The notes beneath the pieces are model-generated. The model was not told the DNA's origin, made no database searches, and saw nothing but the letters and a program-made list of their open reading frames with translations. The translations under genes were made by a program, and so were the position numbers. Below are positions 1 to 11,935 of a stretch of 64,000 nt of DNA, piece after piece. The DNA comes from Gambelia wislizenii (lineage: Eukaryota; Chordata; Lepidosauria; Squamata; Crotaphytidae). Within the stretch, counting starts at the first letter, position 1, and the number at the start of each line of letters is the position of its first letter. The stretch covers positions 438,952,687 through 439,016,686 of the forward strand of contig JAUMIR010000001.1 of NCBI GenBank assembly GCA_030847615.1, given 5' to 3'.

Positions 1-545
1 ATGGGGCTGCCAACCCCATCTTGGACTGGGGAAGGATGGGAGCTGAGCTGGCTAGGAGGCTTCCCCCCCCCAGCCAGCCACCCCTCTGAGGTGGCTAGGA
101 AGCTTCCTAGCCAGCTCCCATCCTTCCTGGGTAGCTGGCTGGGGGGGACGACTTCTTAGCCAGCTCCCGTCCTTCCCAACCCATTGCAGGATGGGGAGGT
201 GCGGGAGGTGGCTGGGAGACTGGGGAATCTCAGGACTGGGGAATCTCCCCAGCCAGCCAGACATCTCCCATGATTCCTCAATGCAGGCTCCCGATTGCAG
301 CTTCGGGGAAGGTGAAAGGGTGGCTGGCTGGAGGGGGGAGGCTTTCCAGCCACCACCCACCCTCCCCAAAGCTGCGATCGGGCTCCCGATCGCAGCTTTG
401 GGGAGGGCGGGTGGTGGGTTGTAGTGGGGGGGCATCTTATACGGTGAGAATATCCCAAACTCTATATTTAACTCAAAAAAGGGGGGGGTCATCTTATACG
501 CCCAGTGGTCGTATACGCTGGAATATATGGTATATGACGAGCTTT
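1..545. mobile_element. GC-rich DNA-transposon fragment, left edge cut by window
   Basis: The stretch is built of low-complexity variants of CCAGCCAGC and CTTCCCAACC words, then a strong hairpin (351-416), then an A+T-richer end reading CATCTTATACGCCCAGTGG and GTATACGCTGGAATATA. The paired TATACG words and the G-runs look like the end of a non-autonomous DNA transposon. The superfamily is not clear and no coding capacity is seen; the long open frames here are by-products of the low-stop GC-rich composition. Confidence 0.4.
351..416. repeat. near-perfect hairpin (inverted repeat)
   Basis: Arms of about 32 bases, left arm ending in AAAGCTGCGATCGGG and right arm starting CCCGATCGCAGCTTT, are separated by only a couple of bases. 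One or two interruptions occur in the outer G/C run. The position inside a GC-rich transposon fragment suggests part of that element's structure. Confidence 0.8.
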
Positions 546-2775
546 CCATTATGCCCAAATAAGTACAGCAACTGGGACCTGAGATTGCATTTCTAAGCTG
601 GCATCCTGTGGGTGACATTTGCATCCATAGTGGGGTTACACCCATGTATGTATTTTTTTCAGAATTTGCAAAGAAAGTACCAGCACCTCCTTCTGTAAGG
701 CCCCTACCCCAGTGTGTAACAAGAGCTGAAGGGTACAGGGTACAGCTCCATTCACTGATTGGCTGCACGGGTGTGCCTGGGCTTGTTTTAGCTGCTTTTT
801 GAGCACCAAGGGAGTAAGAAGCAGCCAAATATCTGGGAGGGGCAGAGGCTGTTCCTTCCCTGCATATTCAAAGGCAGACAGAATGAGCTAGAGAGATGGT
901 GATGGACCTGGCAGCAACCCAATCCCTATTACCTGCCCTGACACCCCCTACTCTTATAATATTTCATCACTTGGCTACATTTCATATCTTGGCTTATTAT
1001 TGGCACTCCATGTGGTTGGTAGTAGACCAGGGACTCCCAAGTACAAGGAATCAAGGTTTGCTCAGAAAACCTAATGAAGTAGCCAGCTCAAATTCCTCAA
1101 AGACACTACTGAGTAAGGGGAATATCCCATTGTTACCTGGCCTTGTGCTGTCATCTTGAGCTAATTAAAATTCCCCATATTAGAATTCGGATACCAGTGG
1201 CATCCCAACTGACCCCATGCAATTTGGGTTATACACCCACCCCACCCCAGCTGTTGGTGAGCATGGGAGAAGCAACTGGGCAGAGGGAACAGCCTCCACT
1301 GCCCCCTGTAAGTTTCAAATCAATTTTATTTGGGCCGTAGATCAGCACAACTGTAAATAATATGATGAATACTTATGCTTCACCAGTGTGAGGTAGAATC
1401 TCAGCCTATGTCAGACGGTTTAACCAATCACAGCCTTGGCAGTTTTCATTTTAAACAGACTAGAGATGCTCACTGAATGAAGGCAAATGTAAGAAATCAA
1501 AATGAGCTGTTGAGAGATGGAATTGTAAAAATATCACTTTTCCTAAATCCATCGTCTCACTGAGAGCCTTCTCTAAGAAATATATCAGGGAGTAACAGAA
1601 TGGATTTTTTTTAAGTTCTATTGTGAAGAGTTATGAATAGATGCTCATCTTTCCCCATGGCTATAAGATACCTTCTCTTACGTTGCCTTTCTCCTTGCTA
1701 ATGTCATATTTCCCTCAGCTCAGTCTCTGTGTAAACCAGAAGGCTACCTTATTTACAGAGCCTATTTGCTTTTGTTGGTGGCCTGAAAACAAGCATAAAC
1801 AATATTTTGGTGGATTTTTTTATTTATTTAAAAAAAGCTTTCATTAGCACCTCTCACTGGAACCTGTTTTGTTCTCTTTGGGGGCAACATTTCTTTTATA
1901 AGATAGACATACGCAGAAAACATGAAGGTGTTTTACTTTTGTATAGTTTATGTCATGTCCCAATTACATTATTTATAGTTCTAAAATCAAGTCAAAATTG
2001 TAACCTGATTCCAGATACAAAGTGGGAATGCAGTTTGCAGTTTTTCTTGTTCTGTAATCATTTGACAGTGGTGAATAATTTATTTTATGATGTGATCAAA
2101 TGGTTCTTTTCACCTAAAAAGTCTGAAGATTTCATTTGGCTGTTGGGGGGGGGGAATCTTCTAATACACCGTAGGCTTCTTGTTGATTTATACTTTATTG
2201 TAATTCGTGGGATTCTGTGCTCCACTTGGACTCAAAACTAGTACAAAAGAAAGTCATACCTGGACTTACTTGGCTATAAATGAGTTACTAATAACAGCAC
2301 TTAATATCACCATTTGCTAAAATGTAAGCCATTCTAATCTTCTTTGAGGATGAGTGGGCCAGTATTAAAGAAATAAATATGCACTCAGAATTGTGATATT
2401 AGACTCTCGTACATTTATTTTACCTCTGTACAAGCTTGTCCAGTCATTGCAATTCCATTTTAGAGGAGCACCACAATACTCAAAGTTGATATATATAAAA
2501 TAGAATGTGAAAACAGTGCTTTGTTGGACTACATCTTTCAGAATCCCACCAGCCTAGCAAATTTGTACAACCTTTATTTTAAAAATTGCCCATGTTGTAT
2601 AAAAATGCAAAGGCCACTCTATTCAGAAAGGTCTTTATATGAAAAAAAACCAGGTTTACTGTTAAATTCATTACATCATTACCTTTTCTTCAGAAATGAG
2701 AAAGTTTGCCAGAAAGCTCCCTACCATACCAATTTTCTCTGTGAAGAAGCCTCATCAATGGAAGCTGGTGGCTTC
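546..2775. other. No gene recognised; unique-looking DNA
   Basis: Mixed-composition DNA that becomes A+T-rich after 1,340. Open frames up to 144 codons exist, but none shows a recognisable domain, signal peptide or splice context. I see no repeat ends or tRNA-like boxes. Confidence 0.5.
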
Positions 2776-2778
2776 TAT

Positions 2779-3368
2779 GGACTTGTCTAGACAAGAAGAA
2801 ATAATGCTCATACCTGCGCATTATAGCAAATTTTCAGCACCATCCTTTTGTTTCCATGGTTTTTCCACAAAAACAATCAGCTGCAAAGCTCTCCACACTT
2901 GACGTTCACACGCCCGTAAATCAAGGTGGTGGCCATGTTATGCGCTCTCATCGCTGCAGAGGGTTTTGTTTGTTTGTTTGTTTTGCCATTGGGATTATTG
3001 GGGGAGACACTCGGAGCGGGAAGGCAATAAGAACCCAGCAATGCCCTGAGACGATGAGGAGGTCAGCCACTGCGAGGAACAGAAGGAGAGAACAGAGCTG
3101 CCAGCCCTTCACCAATCCCAGCAGCAGTATCCGAATCCAGCTTCAATTAAAGGGATGGGAGGAGCTACCTGGCCAGCCACTGGTTGTGGAGAAGGAAGAG
3201 GAGGACAGCTATTCGATGCTCCAGCTTTATCTCGCCCTCCCAGGCTGGGCTGCTATTTGTCTCATGCCTGTCTTTCACTCTCCAAAAGCTGCTGATATCG
3301 AACTCATTTGGACAAAGGGTATTCTCCACAAATTCTACAAGGGTTATTTTCACCATTTAGACGAGCAG
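2779..3368. mobile_element. PIF/Harbinger-like MITE, family A copy 1 (590 bp)
   Basis: The ends GGACTTGTCTAG and CATTTAGACGAGCAG are imperfect inverted repeats. The element is flanked by a 3 bp duplication, TAT at 2,776-2,778 and 3,369-3,371. The right-hand part (CACAAATTCTACAAGG, TATTTTCACCATTTAGAC) recurs at the ends of copies at 19.4, 35.8, 47.5, 50.4 and 53.5 kb. A 182-codon open frame covers much of it, but no transposase motif is visible, so I treat it as non-autonomous. The 3 bp duplication fits PIF/Harbinger; the superfamily is inferred. Confidence 0.7.
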
Positions 3369-3371
3369 TAT

Positions 3372-4360
3372 GCTAGTGGAGCAATGAATCCTCATTGGGT
3401 TTAGACCTTTTTTTAGAACTACTGTTTTCATTAAGGCAGCATTAGCAGCAGCTTGTTTCTCTGCAGCTATTATTGGGCTCCTCCAGGTGGGGCAAATGTA
3501 TTGAGAGGTTGCAGTATTTGTTGCTGTAGTTCTTACTCTTTTTTAAAAAAATACCCAAATGATGTTTCTGTAGTCCTTCACTATTTTCTGACAATGCCCA
3601 GCAACCAGTTGAAACATTTTACTCCCATCATTGAATGGATTTCTTTTCAATTCCAAGACATGAACAAATCAGGTATGTCCTTCACTTCTTTCTCTCCCTA
3701 TCCCTCAGCTTTGTAGTGCTATGGTGCATCAGTGAAATGGCACTTTTTGCACTATAGAACTATAATTCTTTTAAAAATTATTTAAAATCAGACTGATAAA
3801 ATTTTCCACCCTTCTAAGAAAAAAAAAACCCTGATAAGAAACATCTGGAAGAACACTAGTGCAGGACAAAGAAATGGCTACAAACAGCCCTCAAAAAGAA
3901 TGGAATGACAACTGGCAAGAACCAAGGATTGGTATCACAAGAACTCATGCTTCTTCAAACAAATCTGGAAAAGCCCATTTTTGTTGAAAGTACTTTTTAG
4001 AGAATCGAGACAAGTGGTGAGCAACTTGAATAGGTTAGAGGGGGAACTTTTGTCACTGGGACCTTATGGGACTACACTGACTACCAAAAATGACTTTAAA
4101 AAATCCTAAATAAACATGAAGTGGCTGGCTGTTGCAGTTTTGAAAAATTGTTTTTTTAAAAAATGTTAACAGTGTAAGGGAGTCATGCAAGCTATTTACA
4201 TGTTGAATTGTTTCCAGGAAAAGAAATTCACCCCCCCCATGTGATCTAGGAGTCTGGAGGTGTTGAGGGTCACAAAAACAGTCTTGGGGCCACATGGAAC
4301 CCCAGGGTTGCACTTTGGCCAATCTGCATCTCGACAAGTTCATTGTCAAGTTGTTAAAAT
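3372..4360. other. No gene recognised
   Basis: A+T-rich DNA without recognisable repeat ends or coding regions. Short A and T runs and a C-run near 4,233 are the only low-complexity features. Confidence 0.45.
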
Positions 4361-4361
4361 G

Positions 4362-4670
4362 CAGTATTTTCTATTTATTTTATTTGTGCAATTTCTATGC
4401 TGCCTTTCTCCCAAAGTGGGACCCAAAACAGCTCACAGAACAATAAAAATCACAATTAAAAGCAATCAAAACCACTTGAAAACGTACAAAGTAAAAAACA
4501 ACATAAAAACACACCCTGATAAAAGCCACAATTATACGTCAAAGGCCTGCTTGAATAAGAATGTTTTTGCCTGCTGGTAAAATTAAAACAGGGAGGGGGC
4601 AAGCCTAGCCTCCCACAGGAGGGAGTTCCAGAGGGTGGGAGCAGCCACAGAGCCATTTTCTGTGACTATC
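4362..4670 (-). mobile_element. L2-type LINE 3' fragment
   Basis: On the plus strand it opens with TATTTATTTTATTTG and continues CTGCCTTTCTCCCAAAGTGG, the reverse complement of the usual L2 3' end that precedes a TATAAATAAA tail. The segment GGAGGGAGTTCCAGAGGGTGG matches, in reverse, the last coding part of vertebrate L2-like elements. It is non-coding and strongly decayed. Confidence 0.6.
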
Positions 4671-4970
4671 TCTTCTTATTCTTTATTTCACTGCAATAAA
4701 ATGTAATTACAGCTAAAGCCTCTTCATACTAGGATCCTTATGCATGGGCTCCAAGGACTTTAAATCAGGGGTGGGAATTGCATGGACCGTGGCCTATATG
4801 TGGCCAAGATCCCCAGTGTGTTTCCTATGGGCCCAGATCCTCAAGTCCCTCCCCTCACCACAAAAAACATCAGCTCCCAGAAGGATGTGTGATTTTCTAC
4901 TGTCAAGCTATTTCAGGGGACACACCTTTGGGAGCCTCAAAATAGGCTCTACCTTTTTTCAGTATAAAAA

Positions 4971-5036
4971 TTGTTGTTGTTGTTGTTGTTGTTGTTGTTA
5001 TATCCCAACTTTTCTACTGGTACTTAAAGCAGTTTA
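4971..5036 (-). repeat. (GTT)n microsatellite with LINE 3'-end remnant
   Basis: About ten GTT units run from 4,971 to 4,999. They are followed by TATATCCCAACTTTTCTAC, which resembles the reverse complement of a LINE 3' end, so the microsatellite is probably the decayed tail of an L2-group insertion. Confidence 0.6.
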
Positions 5037-5199
5037 AAAAATGTTGAGCACACTGGCTGAATTGGCTTTATACAAACATTACTTCAGATTTGATAATAAC
5101 TTTTTTTGGCAAATCAAAGGGGTGGCTGCACCCCATGGTGCCCCATGGTTTCAGAAGTAGCTGACCTATATATGTAAAGTTTTGAGAGATATACTATTT

Positions 5200-6172
5200 C
5201 CCCCACCAACCCTTATAAAAAGAATATAAGGAGTTGGCACAAATTTATCAATGATGTGTTCCTCATCTGGACAGGAAGTCAGGAGATTTTGAAAGAATTT
5301 TTCAGGTAGCTCAATTTTATAAATAACAAGATTCAGTTTGATACTATCACTCTAATGAGATCCACTTTTTGGACATCACTATTAGGAAAGGAGGAACAAA
5401 ACTAATTCATCTATCTCTATAAAAAATCTACTGACTGAAATACTTATCTAGGGTTTGGCAGTTCACACTTTAAATGTTTGAGAAATAATCTTGAGTATTT
5501 GAGAATTAAAAGAAACTGTACAGTGGAGGAAGACTTTTTAGATGAATCAATGTCACTCAGCTGCCAGCTACAGAACAGAGGCTATCCTGAGTCTCTCACT
5601 AACTACAGTTTTAAGAACAACAACAACAACAGGAAAGAAAAACTAAATCCAGAATAAACTGCAGTTTGACTTATGATAGTATAACCCAAAAATTTTAGAA
5701 TAGTATCAGAAAACATTGTGACATCTTGTGGAACATACATGGGTACCAGGAAAAAAATCCTCTTATTTCTTTTAAGAAAACTCATAGCATTTGCGACATA
5801 TTAATAAGAAGTGATTTCAACACACAACCTGCCCATCCCAACATTCTACCATCAGCAACAGCCCCCAGAAGCTATCTCCCATGTGGACAATGTACTGATT
5901 GTAAGTACAAATTCAAGATAGCAGAGCTTGTGAATCATAATGAAAAAACATTCAACCTAAAACCATCTTCAACTTGCAACACTCCATCAGTGATGCCATC
6001 AGGTGTCCCTGCAACAAATTTATATATAGGAAAAACATGTACAGCCTTAAAAATCTACAGGGGAACATCTTAACAATCTCAGGAACATAAAATCAGGTGT
6101 CCCTTTGGTTAACCACTTTCTGGAACATGATCATTCCTTTAAAGATCTGCGCTTTTGGGTGCTTGAGAAACT
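5200..6172 (+). pseudogene. Penelope-like retroelement remnant (RT end plus GIY-YIG region)
   Basis: Penelope-like elements encode a reverse transcriptase followed by a GIY-YIG endonuclease. Conceptual translation with frame changes gives FINDVFLIWTGSQEILKEFF near 5,240-5,310, matching the RT catalytic block (YIDDVFxIWTG). A short stretch follows that resembles the segment ending in RGYPE. The open frame 5,726-6,073 carries YLPCGQCTDCKY, an F-x-L-K-P linker and LYIGKTCTALKI, the Cys-rich linker and GIY-YIG-like core. Beyond its stop, 6,074-6,172 still reads HLNNLRNIKSG and LVNHFLEHDHSF in another frame. Stops and frameshifts show it is dead. The first Asp of the RT motif reads Asn here. Confidence 0.75.
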
Positions 6173-6240
6173 TCCCCCCCCAGAATGAGACCACCCTGCT
6201 TAAAAAAGAAATGAATTGACATATTAGTCCCCTTGTCTAA

Positions 6241-6571
6241 GGAGATTTTCACACGCCGAAAATATTGCCTCCAGAAACCAGGACAGAAATATTTCTGTCC
6301 CGGAAGCAGCACCGCGGTTCGCACGCTCACCTCCCTCTTCCGTTGTTCCGTCGTCCTCGCTTTGGGTTTTTTCCTCTCTCTTCCGGAATATTTTATTAAC
6401 GGCAAACTCCCGTTAGTAAAATATTCCAGAAGAGGGAGGAAAAAACCCAAAGCGAGGACGACGGAACAACGGAAGAGGGAGGTGAGCGTGCGAACCGCGG
6501 CGCTGCTTCCGGGACAGAAATATTTCTGTCCCGGTTTCTGGAGGCAATATTTTCGGCGTGTGAAAATCTCC
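6241..6571. mobile_element. Foldback MITE, 331 bp, 3 bp TSD TAA
   Basis: Nearly the whole element is one inverted repeat. It opens GGAGATTTTCACACGCCG and closes with the exact reverse complement CGGCGTGTGAAAATCTCC; arms of about 160 bases differ at only a handful of positions. The centre lies around TTAACGGCAAACTCCCGTTA. TAA at 6,238-6,240 and 6,572-6,574 is a 3 bp target duplication. Each arm contains the palindrome GGACAGAAATATTTCTGTCC (the left arm has one changed base beside it). No transposase is present. PIF/Harbinger-like by duplication length only. Confidence 0.85.
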
Positions 6572-7249
6572 TAAATGTGGACTTACGAGTACATCAATGT
6601 ACTTTAAAATTTGAGTTTTCACATATCCCTAACTTCCCACTCTGCAGTAGAACTGCTATGGTAAGCACTCCTTGGTACACCTTGGGGAAAAAATGGAACA
6701 GTATAATGCTCTGCCTCCTACTTCTCAAACTACCAGTTGCCAGGAATAAGCTTTGGAAACTCTCTTTTTAGAATCCCTGCAGGCAGCTGTAAAGTTGCAC
6801 TGTAAGTAACATTTTGTACTTTTATAAGTTTATTTTGGTTAATAGGCATTTTTAAAATTGAGATATTTTACATACATCTTTATGCAAGATATATGTACAT
6901 AAAATTGATATTGTAAGTTGTCTCCTGTTACAATTTTGTTGCTATAATTTTATTTTTGTTGTATATATAGTGTTCCTTTTCTTTCTTTTAACAGCCCCTG
7001 AAGAAAGCCATTAAATATTACTATGCAAAAATACATTTGGCTAATTACTAAAATAAAATCATATTTTTCAACACCCTGAGACTTGTCTCTTTTCTATATC
7101 CCTTCTACCATTCCTCTTTGCTTATTTTTTTTAAAAACCAGTACAGATTAAAAATGACAAATCACTTCTGGTTTCTCAAAAAATGAGTAGGTAAAACACA
7201 GGGATTGGGAATGATAAAAAAAATATGGGATGGGTGCAGCCCATGGAAT

Positions 7250-7965
7250 TTCTGTAGCCGCCCCATCTGTTTTACAAATCCCTGGTGTAACCACTTCTGG
7301 AATAGTGTGCACAGCTTTGGTTACACTAGTGTGGAGCTGGAAAAGGTGCAAAATGGCCAATCAAAATTATCAAAGATCTACAATAATCAACCCATGAAGA
7401 AAAAAATCAACATGTTTGGAATTGTTCAGCTTAGAAAATGAGTGAACAAGAAAGGAGATGATAAATGTGTTTAAAATTATGCATGGAGCAAAGGTAGTAA
7501 ATAGAGAAATTATCTTCTCAGTCTCTCATATTATTTATTTATTTATTTATTTAAAATATTTACACACTGCCTCATATCATAAGATTTCTGGGAGGCTTAC
7601 AATAAAATGTACTAGAACCAAGGGCCATCCAATGTAACTCAGGAAATTCAGGAAAAGGAAATCCTTCACACTACACAAGAAACTCTGGAATCCACTGTCA
7701 CAGGAGATAGCACTGGATTTCAACTTGAATAGCTTTACAAAGGGCTAAAATAAATTCATGAACATTAGGCTTATCAGTGGTTGCTAGTAAGGAAGGCTAT
7801 GTATCCCCTCTAGTATCAGAAGCAGTATGCCTCTATATATCAGTTGGTGGTGAAGCCCAGATAACTCCCTATAAACAACTGTTGCTTCCCATAGCCAACT
7901 GGTTGGCCACTGTGTGAACAGAACACTAGACTATATAGGCTGATCTAGCATGGTACTTATATTCT
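7250..7965 (+). mobile_element. Old CR1/L3-group LINE fragment
   Basis: Broken frames resemble the C-terminal part of CR1/L3 proteins: the GGTGTAACCACTTCTGGAAT region, then CTCTGGAATCCACTGTCAC, then a 3' end with TGGTTGGCCACTGTGTGAAC and GGCTGATCTAGCATGG. It is heavily mutated. A short A+T-rich L2-type tail (about 7,530-7,620) interrupts it. There is no coding capacity. Confidence 0.5.
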
Positions 7966-8630
7966 TGGGTGTTGGGATATGTAGTTTGCAACTCAATAAG
8001 TTGAGATGTTTGACTGCTAAAGGGTTAACTGACAGAAGCAAACAGAATGCTTGATGTAACTTCCTACTGAAATATAATTGGTTTTCCAGAGGAAGAGGTA
8101 TGTTCAAGTCCTTCTTTTTTTCTGGAAATTACCATGAGGTTTTACCACTTGCCATGATACCTTTTTTGAGTGAGGACCTACCTTGCAGGGGTCCTGCATA
8201 TTTTGTTTGTAATCATGTAGTTTTTTAGTTATTTTTACTAGTTTAGCCTTCACCTATTGTTATGCTGCTGATATTCTATGAGAAATGCACAGAGACTGTG
8301 AGTAAAGATGTGTTTATACTTTTAAACTGCTTTTAAGTGTTTCTGAGTCCTTTTTTATGCTAGAAATATAAATTGAGGAAATCTGTAGATGGTTATCTTA
8401 AGCCTGCATGCTGGAATCAATACGTGTCTGCTGCATATATATTTTTAAACAGAGAAATTCTGCTGAGTATTACTGTGCTTTCTAAGGAGGTTAAAAGCCG
8501 TCCGTTTTATGGTGCCTGTCTTGTGAGGTAATTCCAGTAAAGCACAGGGGGAAACATTGATAATTTCTCAATACTCCCACCATTATTGAGGTGGGAGCAG
8601 GAAAGTAGAACAATGTTCCTTTTGCAAAGA
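7966..8630. other. No gene recognised
   Basis: A+T-rich sequence. I see no repeat boundaries, coding segments or structured RNA. Confidence 0.4.
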
Positions 8631-8633
8631 AAT

Positions 8634-9296
8634 TTTGTTGTTGTTGTTAACTTTATTTATACCCCACCTTTTCCCCAAGATTGGGGACTAAATGCAGCTT
8701 ACAAATTAAAACAATTACAATATTGTTTTAAAAAATACAAAACATTAAAATAGAATTATATAATTAACAATATTAAAAGAATTCAAAACAAACACTTTAG
8801 GCTAGCAAACATTAAAATTATACTTTCTAAAACAATGCAGTGCCAGCTTACAAACTCTTTATTTAGGGTGTTCTGTTCTGTCTGGGGGTAGGGGCGGGGA
8901 AGGATTCATATGCTAATGGAAGAATAGCAAAGAGAAAACCACTCTAGCCTTCCTACGGAGAAAGTTCTAGAGCCTAGGGGCAGACACCAAGAAGATCCTC
9001 TCTCACGTTCCCCTCAACCATAACTGCGAAGGTCATGGAACTGAAAGAAGGGTTTTTCTTGAGGATCTCAGGGCCTGGGCAAGTTCATATGGGAAGAAAC
9101 AGTCTGTCAGCTAGCCTGAACATAAGCCATATAGGGCATTATAGGTCATAATCAACACTTTGAATTGTGCTTGGAAACAGACTGGCAGCCAGTGGAACTG
9201 TTGTAGCAGTGGAGTTGAATGGATTCTGTAACCAACTCCACTTACCACTCTGAGATGCACCGTTACTTTTTCCAGGTAGCAAGTAATATTTATCAT
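8634..9296 (-). mobile_element. L2 LINE 3' part, decayed
   Basis: In reverse orientation the 3' end is TATAAATAAAG followed by (AAC)n, seen on the plus strand as (TTG)n then TTTATTTATACCCC. Further in, the minus strand reads FQAQFKVLIMTYNALYGL, the conserved C-terminal block of L2 proteins, next to WLPVC. The copy has stops and deletions. Its upstream edge is directly abutted by the Tigger-like MITE at 9,299. Confidence 0.75.
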
Positions 9297-9298
9297 TA

Positions 9299-9550
9299 CA
9301 GTAGGACCCCGTATCTGCTGGGGATTCGTTCAGGGGGGCCCATGGATACCGAAAACTGTGGATAACAGCAAACACCATTGAAAATAATGGGACTTCCGGT
9401 TTAGCATATTACAGAGTTGCCTTGGAGGACCTAGAAAATGTCTAGAGATGACACATTTTCTAGGAAGACTCTATGGTAGGTGTGCTGTTTTGTGTCCCAT
9501 AGATAATTGAATCAGTGGATAATGAATCAGTGGATACGGGGGTCCTACTG
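9299..9550. mobile_element. Tigger/mariner-like MITE, 252 bp, TA TSD
   Basis: Ends CAGTAGGACCCCGTAT and ATACGGGGGTCCTACTG are inverted repeats flanked by TA at 9,297-9,298 and 9,551-9,552. The interior (TCTGCTGGGGATTCG, GGATACCG) resembles the CAGTnGnCCC Tigger-type MITEs. A second copy with the same interior lies at about 44.8 kb. Confidence 0.8.
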
Positions 9551-9552
9551 TA

Positions 9553-10340
9553 CTTTTTCACATCATCTATAGTGGGCAAAAAGTGCTTTTGTAGGATTTT
9601 GAGATCTCCCCTACACCCAAAAAATATAGTTAATGTTTTATATCTTTACATGGACAAAACACGTCCTTCCCAAACTATAAAGTTTTTTAAAAACAGAAAA
9701 CAACAAAACAAAGTACTGGAAAACCTAAACAGCATTAATAATAGCAACGGATAGGGACAGAGGTAGTATTCTAAAAAGTTACATAGGCTCTGACAGAGGC
9801 TTCACATATTGCTTGTTGACTTCCTAGATGGTCAATGTGAAAAACTGGATGTTGGACTAAATCGATCTTAGATGTCATCCCTCAAAGGTCTTCTAATTTT
9901 TAAAATTTATTTATTAAAAGATTTGTATTCTTCTCTGTATCATGGGATCTCAGAGTGGTGGTGTACTCGTATTAAGTAAAATCAATTTAAACTGTTGAAA
10001 ACAATTAAAAATTCTTTTTATCTTGTTTGTATGCTTTTACCCGTAAGGATTTCATTCAAGTAAAGAATGTTTCATCATTTGCATGAGTTTTCGTTCACAA
10101 TTAATTCTTTGAAAATGTGTGTATGTGTGTGCACAAAGTAAACCACAGTTCTTAATGAAGCATACTCCCTCAAAGGTGACGATACCAAAGAAAAGCCTAC
10201 TGTTGTAAAAAGAAAGGGGGAAAATTCTCTTTCATTTTAGATGCTATGTAAGTATTGCAAGAGAGAACATTGTAAAAGATGCATTTCTTCTTCTCTCTCA
10301 AATTCCTTTTAAGGATTAGATGTGTTCTCTAAAGCTTTCA
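9553..10340. other. No gene recognised
   Basis: A+T-rich DNA with a short TTTATTTATTAAAAG L2-tail-like patch near 9,900-9,960. No coding region is recognised. Confidence 0.4.
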
Positions 10341-10346
10341 GAGGTA

Positions 10347-10597
10347 CAGGCTGCCTGTTGTATCCGTAGGGGATATGTTCCCAGACTTACAGTGAAGACT
10401 TGAAACTGTGGGTAATAGCGAACCCCATAGAATTGTGCTGGAAATGTCTAGAGAGGATGCCTCTCTAGGCATCTCCAGCAGAACTCTATGGTAACTTTTG
10501 CTGGAGGTTACCATAGAGTTGTGATGGAGGACCTAGGAAATGCCTAGAGATACCCCTTTTTTTGGATGACAGATAATTGAAAGTGCAGGTACTCCTG
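10347..10597. mobile_element. Tigger-like MITE, degraded
   Basis: It starts CAGGCTGCCTGTTGTATCC after TA and shows the family interior (GAACCCCATAG, ACTCTATGGTAAC). The right end near GGTACTCCTGTG is diverged, so the end coordinate is approximate. Confidence 0.5.
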
Positions 10598-11070
10598 TGC
10601 AATTTTAGAGGTCCTATTAACTTCAGTGGGATTTGAACAGTAGCTATGGGGGCTGCTGTCTCCAGATACATGAAATTTTGCTGAAGGTTGTAATATTTGC
10701 ACTGGTAAACCTTGGTATTTATTTTCCACTACAAACAACATTTGTGTTATCAAGGAGAATTTGATAGCAAATCCAGCCTAGTCAGCAGCTTTTTACTATC
10801 ACCCACAGAGTGTTTTTTTTTAAAAAATTCCAGGATATATTGCAAAAACAACAGCAACAACAAAAACTAAAAGACTTATATGGTTCGATACTTGCAACTC
10901 AACCAGATTCCTTGGGCATCTGCCTTGCTGGATGAGAGGAGAGAGCACAAGGTCCTTTACGACTACACTGTCCCTTTAACAAAGATAAAATCTGAAGACC
11001 ATGCAGGTCTTCAGAACCAACACTGAGCAAAGACACAGAAGAGGATGGATGATTGGCCAGTTGTCTACCT

Positions 11071-11409
11071 CAGTGGTTCTTAACCTGTGGTCCAGGGACC
11101 CCCAGGAGGCCATGGTGTCCTTACAGGGGATCCACAAAGGCTTGCAGGCTGCTCAGCCCACCTCCTGCCTGCAGTATAGTGGCCACATGACAGGATCCAA
11201 GGCGAAGGCTAGCTGGCTGGCTTGGCCTGCACATTGCCATTCAATCAGTTCCAGCCACAAACTTGCAGGAAGAAGCAGGAGAAAAGCCTTCCCTCCCCCT
11301 CCAGTGGCTCTGAGGGAAGGTTTCATGGATGATGTAATTGTATTATTATTATTATTATTAAAAGATATTTAAAGGGGGTCCCTAGTAAAGAAAAGGTTAA
11401 GAGCCACTG
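11071..11409. mobile_element. hAT-like MITE, 339 bp, 8 bp TSD
   Basis: The ends CAGTGGTTCTTAACCTGTGG and GGTTAAGAGCCACTG are inverted repeats. The 8 bp flanks GTCTACCT and GTCTACAG differ at two positions, fitting an aged hAT target duplication. The same family recurs at 30,158 and 43,613. A (TTA)n run sits at 11,340-11,360. The 123-codon frame over it is not supported as a protein. Confidence 0.8.
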
Positions 11410-11935
11410 GTCTACAGTACAGTATTATGAGATTTGAATGACGATTGGCCATACATCTCCAGAGCCAATAGTGAAAAAAGGCACAGAAAATTTATGCGAT
11501 CTGAATGATGGCTGGCCATGCCATATAATGTATAGCTTTCATTCTCCCCCTTCATTGCCTTTTATAGACTGTGTATGAATACTCAGGTGGTGCCAAGGGA
11601 CACGAACCATCAGTATTTGCTGTGAGAGCTCGTACTTCTCTCCAGTAGTTTGGAAGAGTCCATGTTTGGTCACCCTGGAAAATGTTTTGGATGGAGGATA
11701 TTCACAGCCATAAAACAAGGCAGGTTTTACCTGTCATAACTACCAGCCATTCCCCATATAGCCTCCCCATGGAATCCATCTTGTTTGTACAGATCCTTCC
11801 AAGCTGGTGGCTTCCAAGTCTGTGAGGTGATAAACCTTTAAATTTTAAAGGTGCTGTCCAAGGTCCTGAATCATATCCCCAAATAGTTTCAGCACTTTGA
11901 ATATCTATTTAAAAGCTCAGACTATGGAGATTTTC

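Noticed and set aside
52..828. 258-codon minus-strand open frame
   Set aside because: It lies over GC-rich low-complexity transposon DNA and its extension; no domain, and composition explains the lack of stops.
2856..3404. 182-codon frame as a MITE-encoded protein
   Set aside because: No transposase or DNA-binding motif is visible, and the frame is not kept in the other family A copies.
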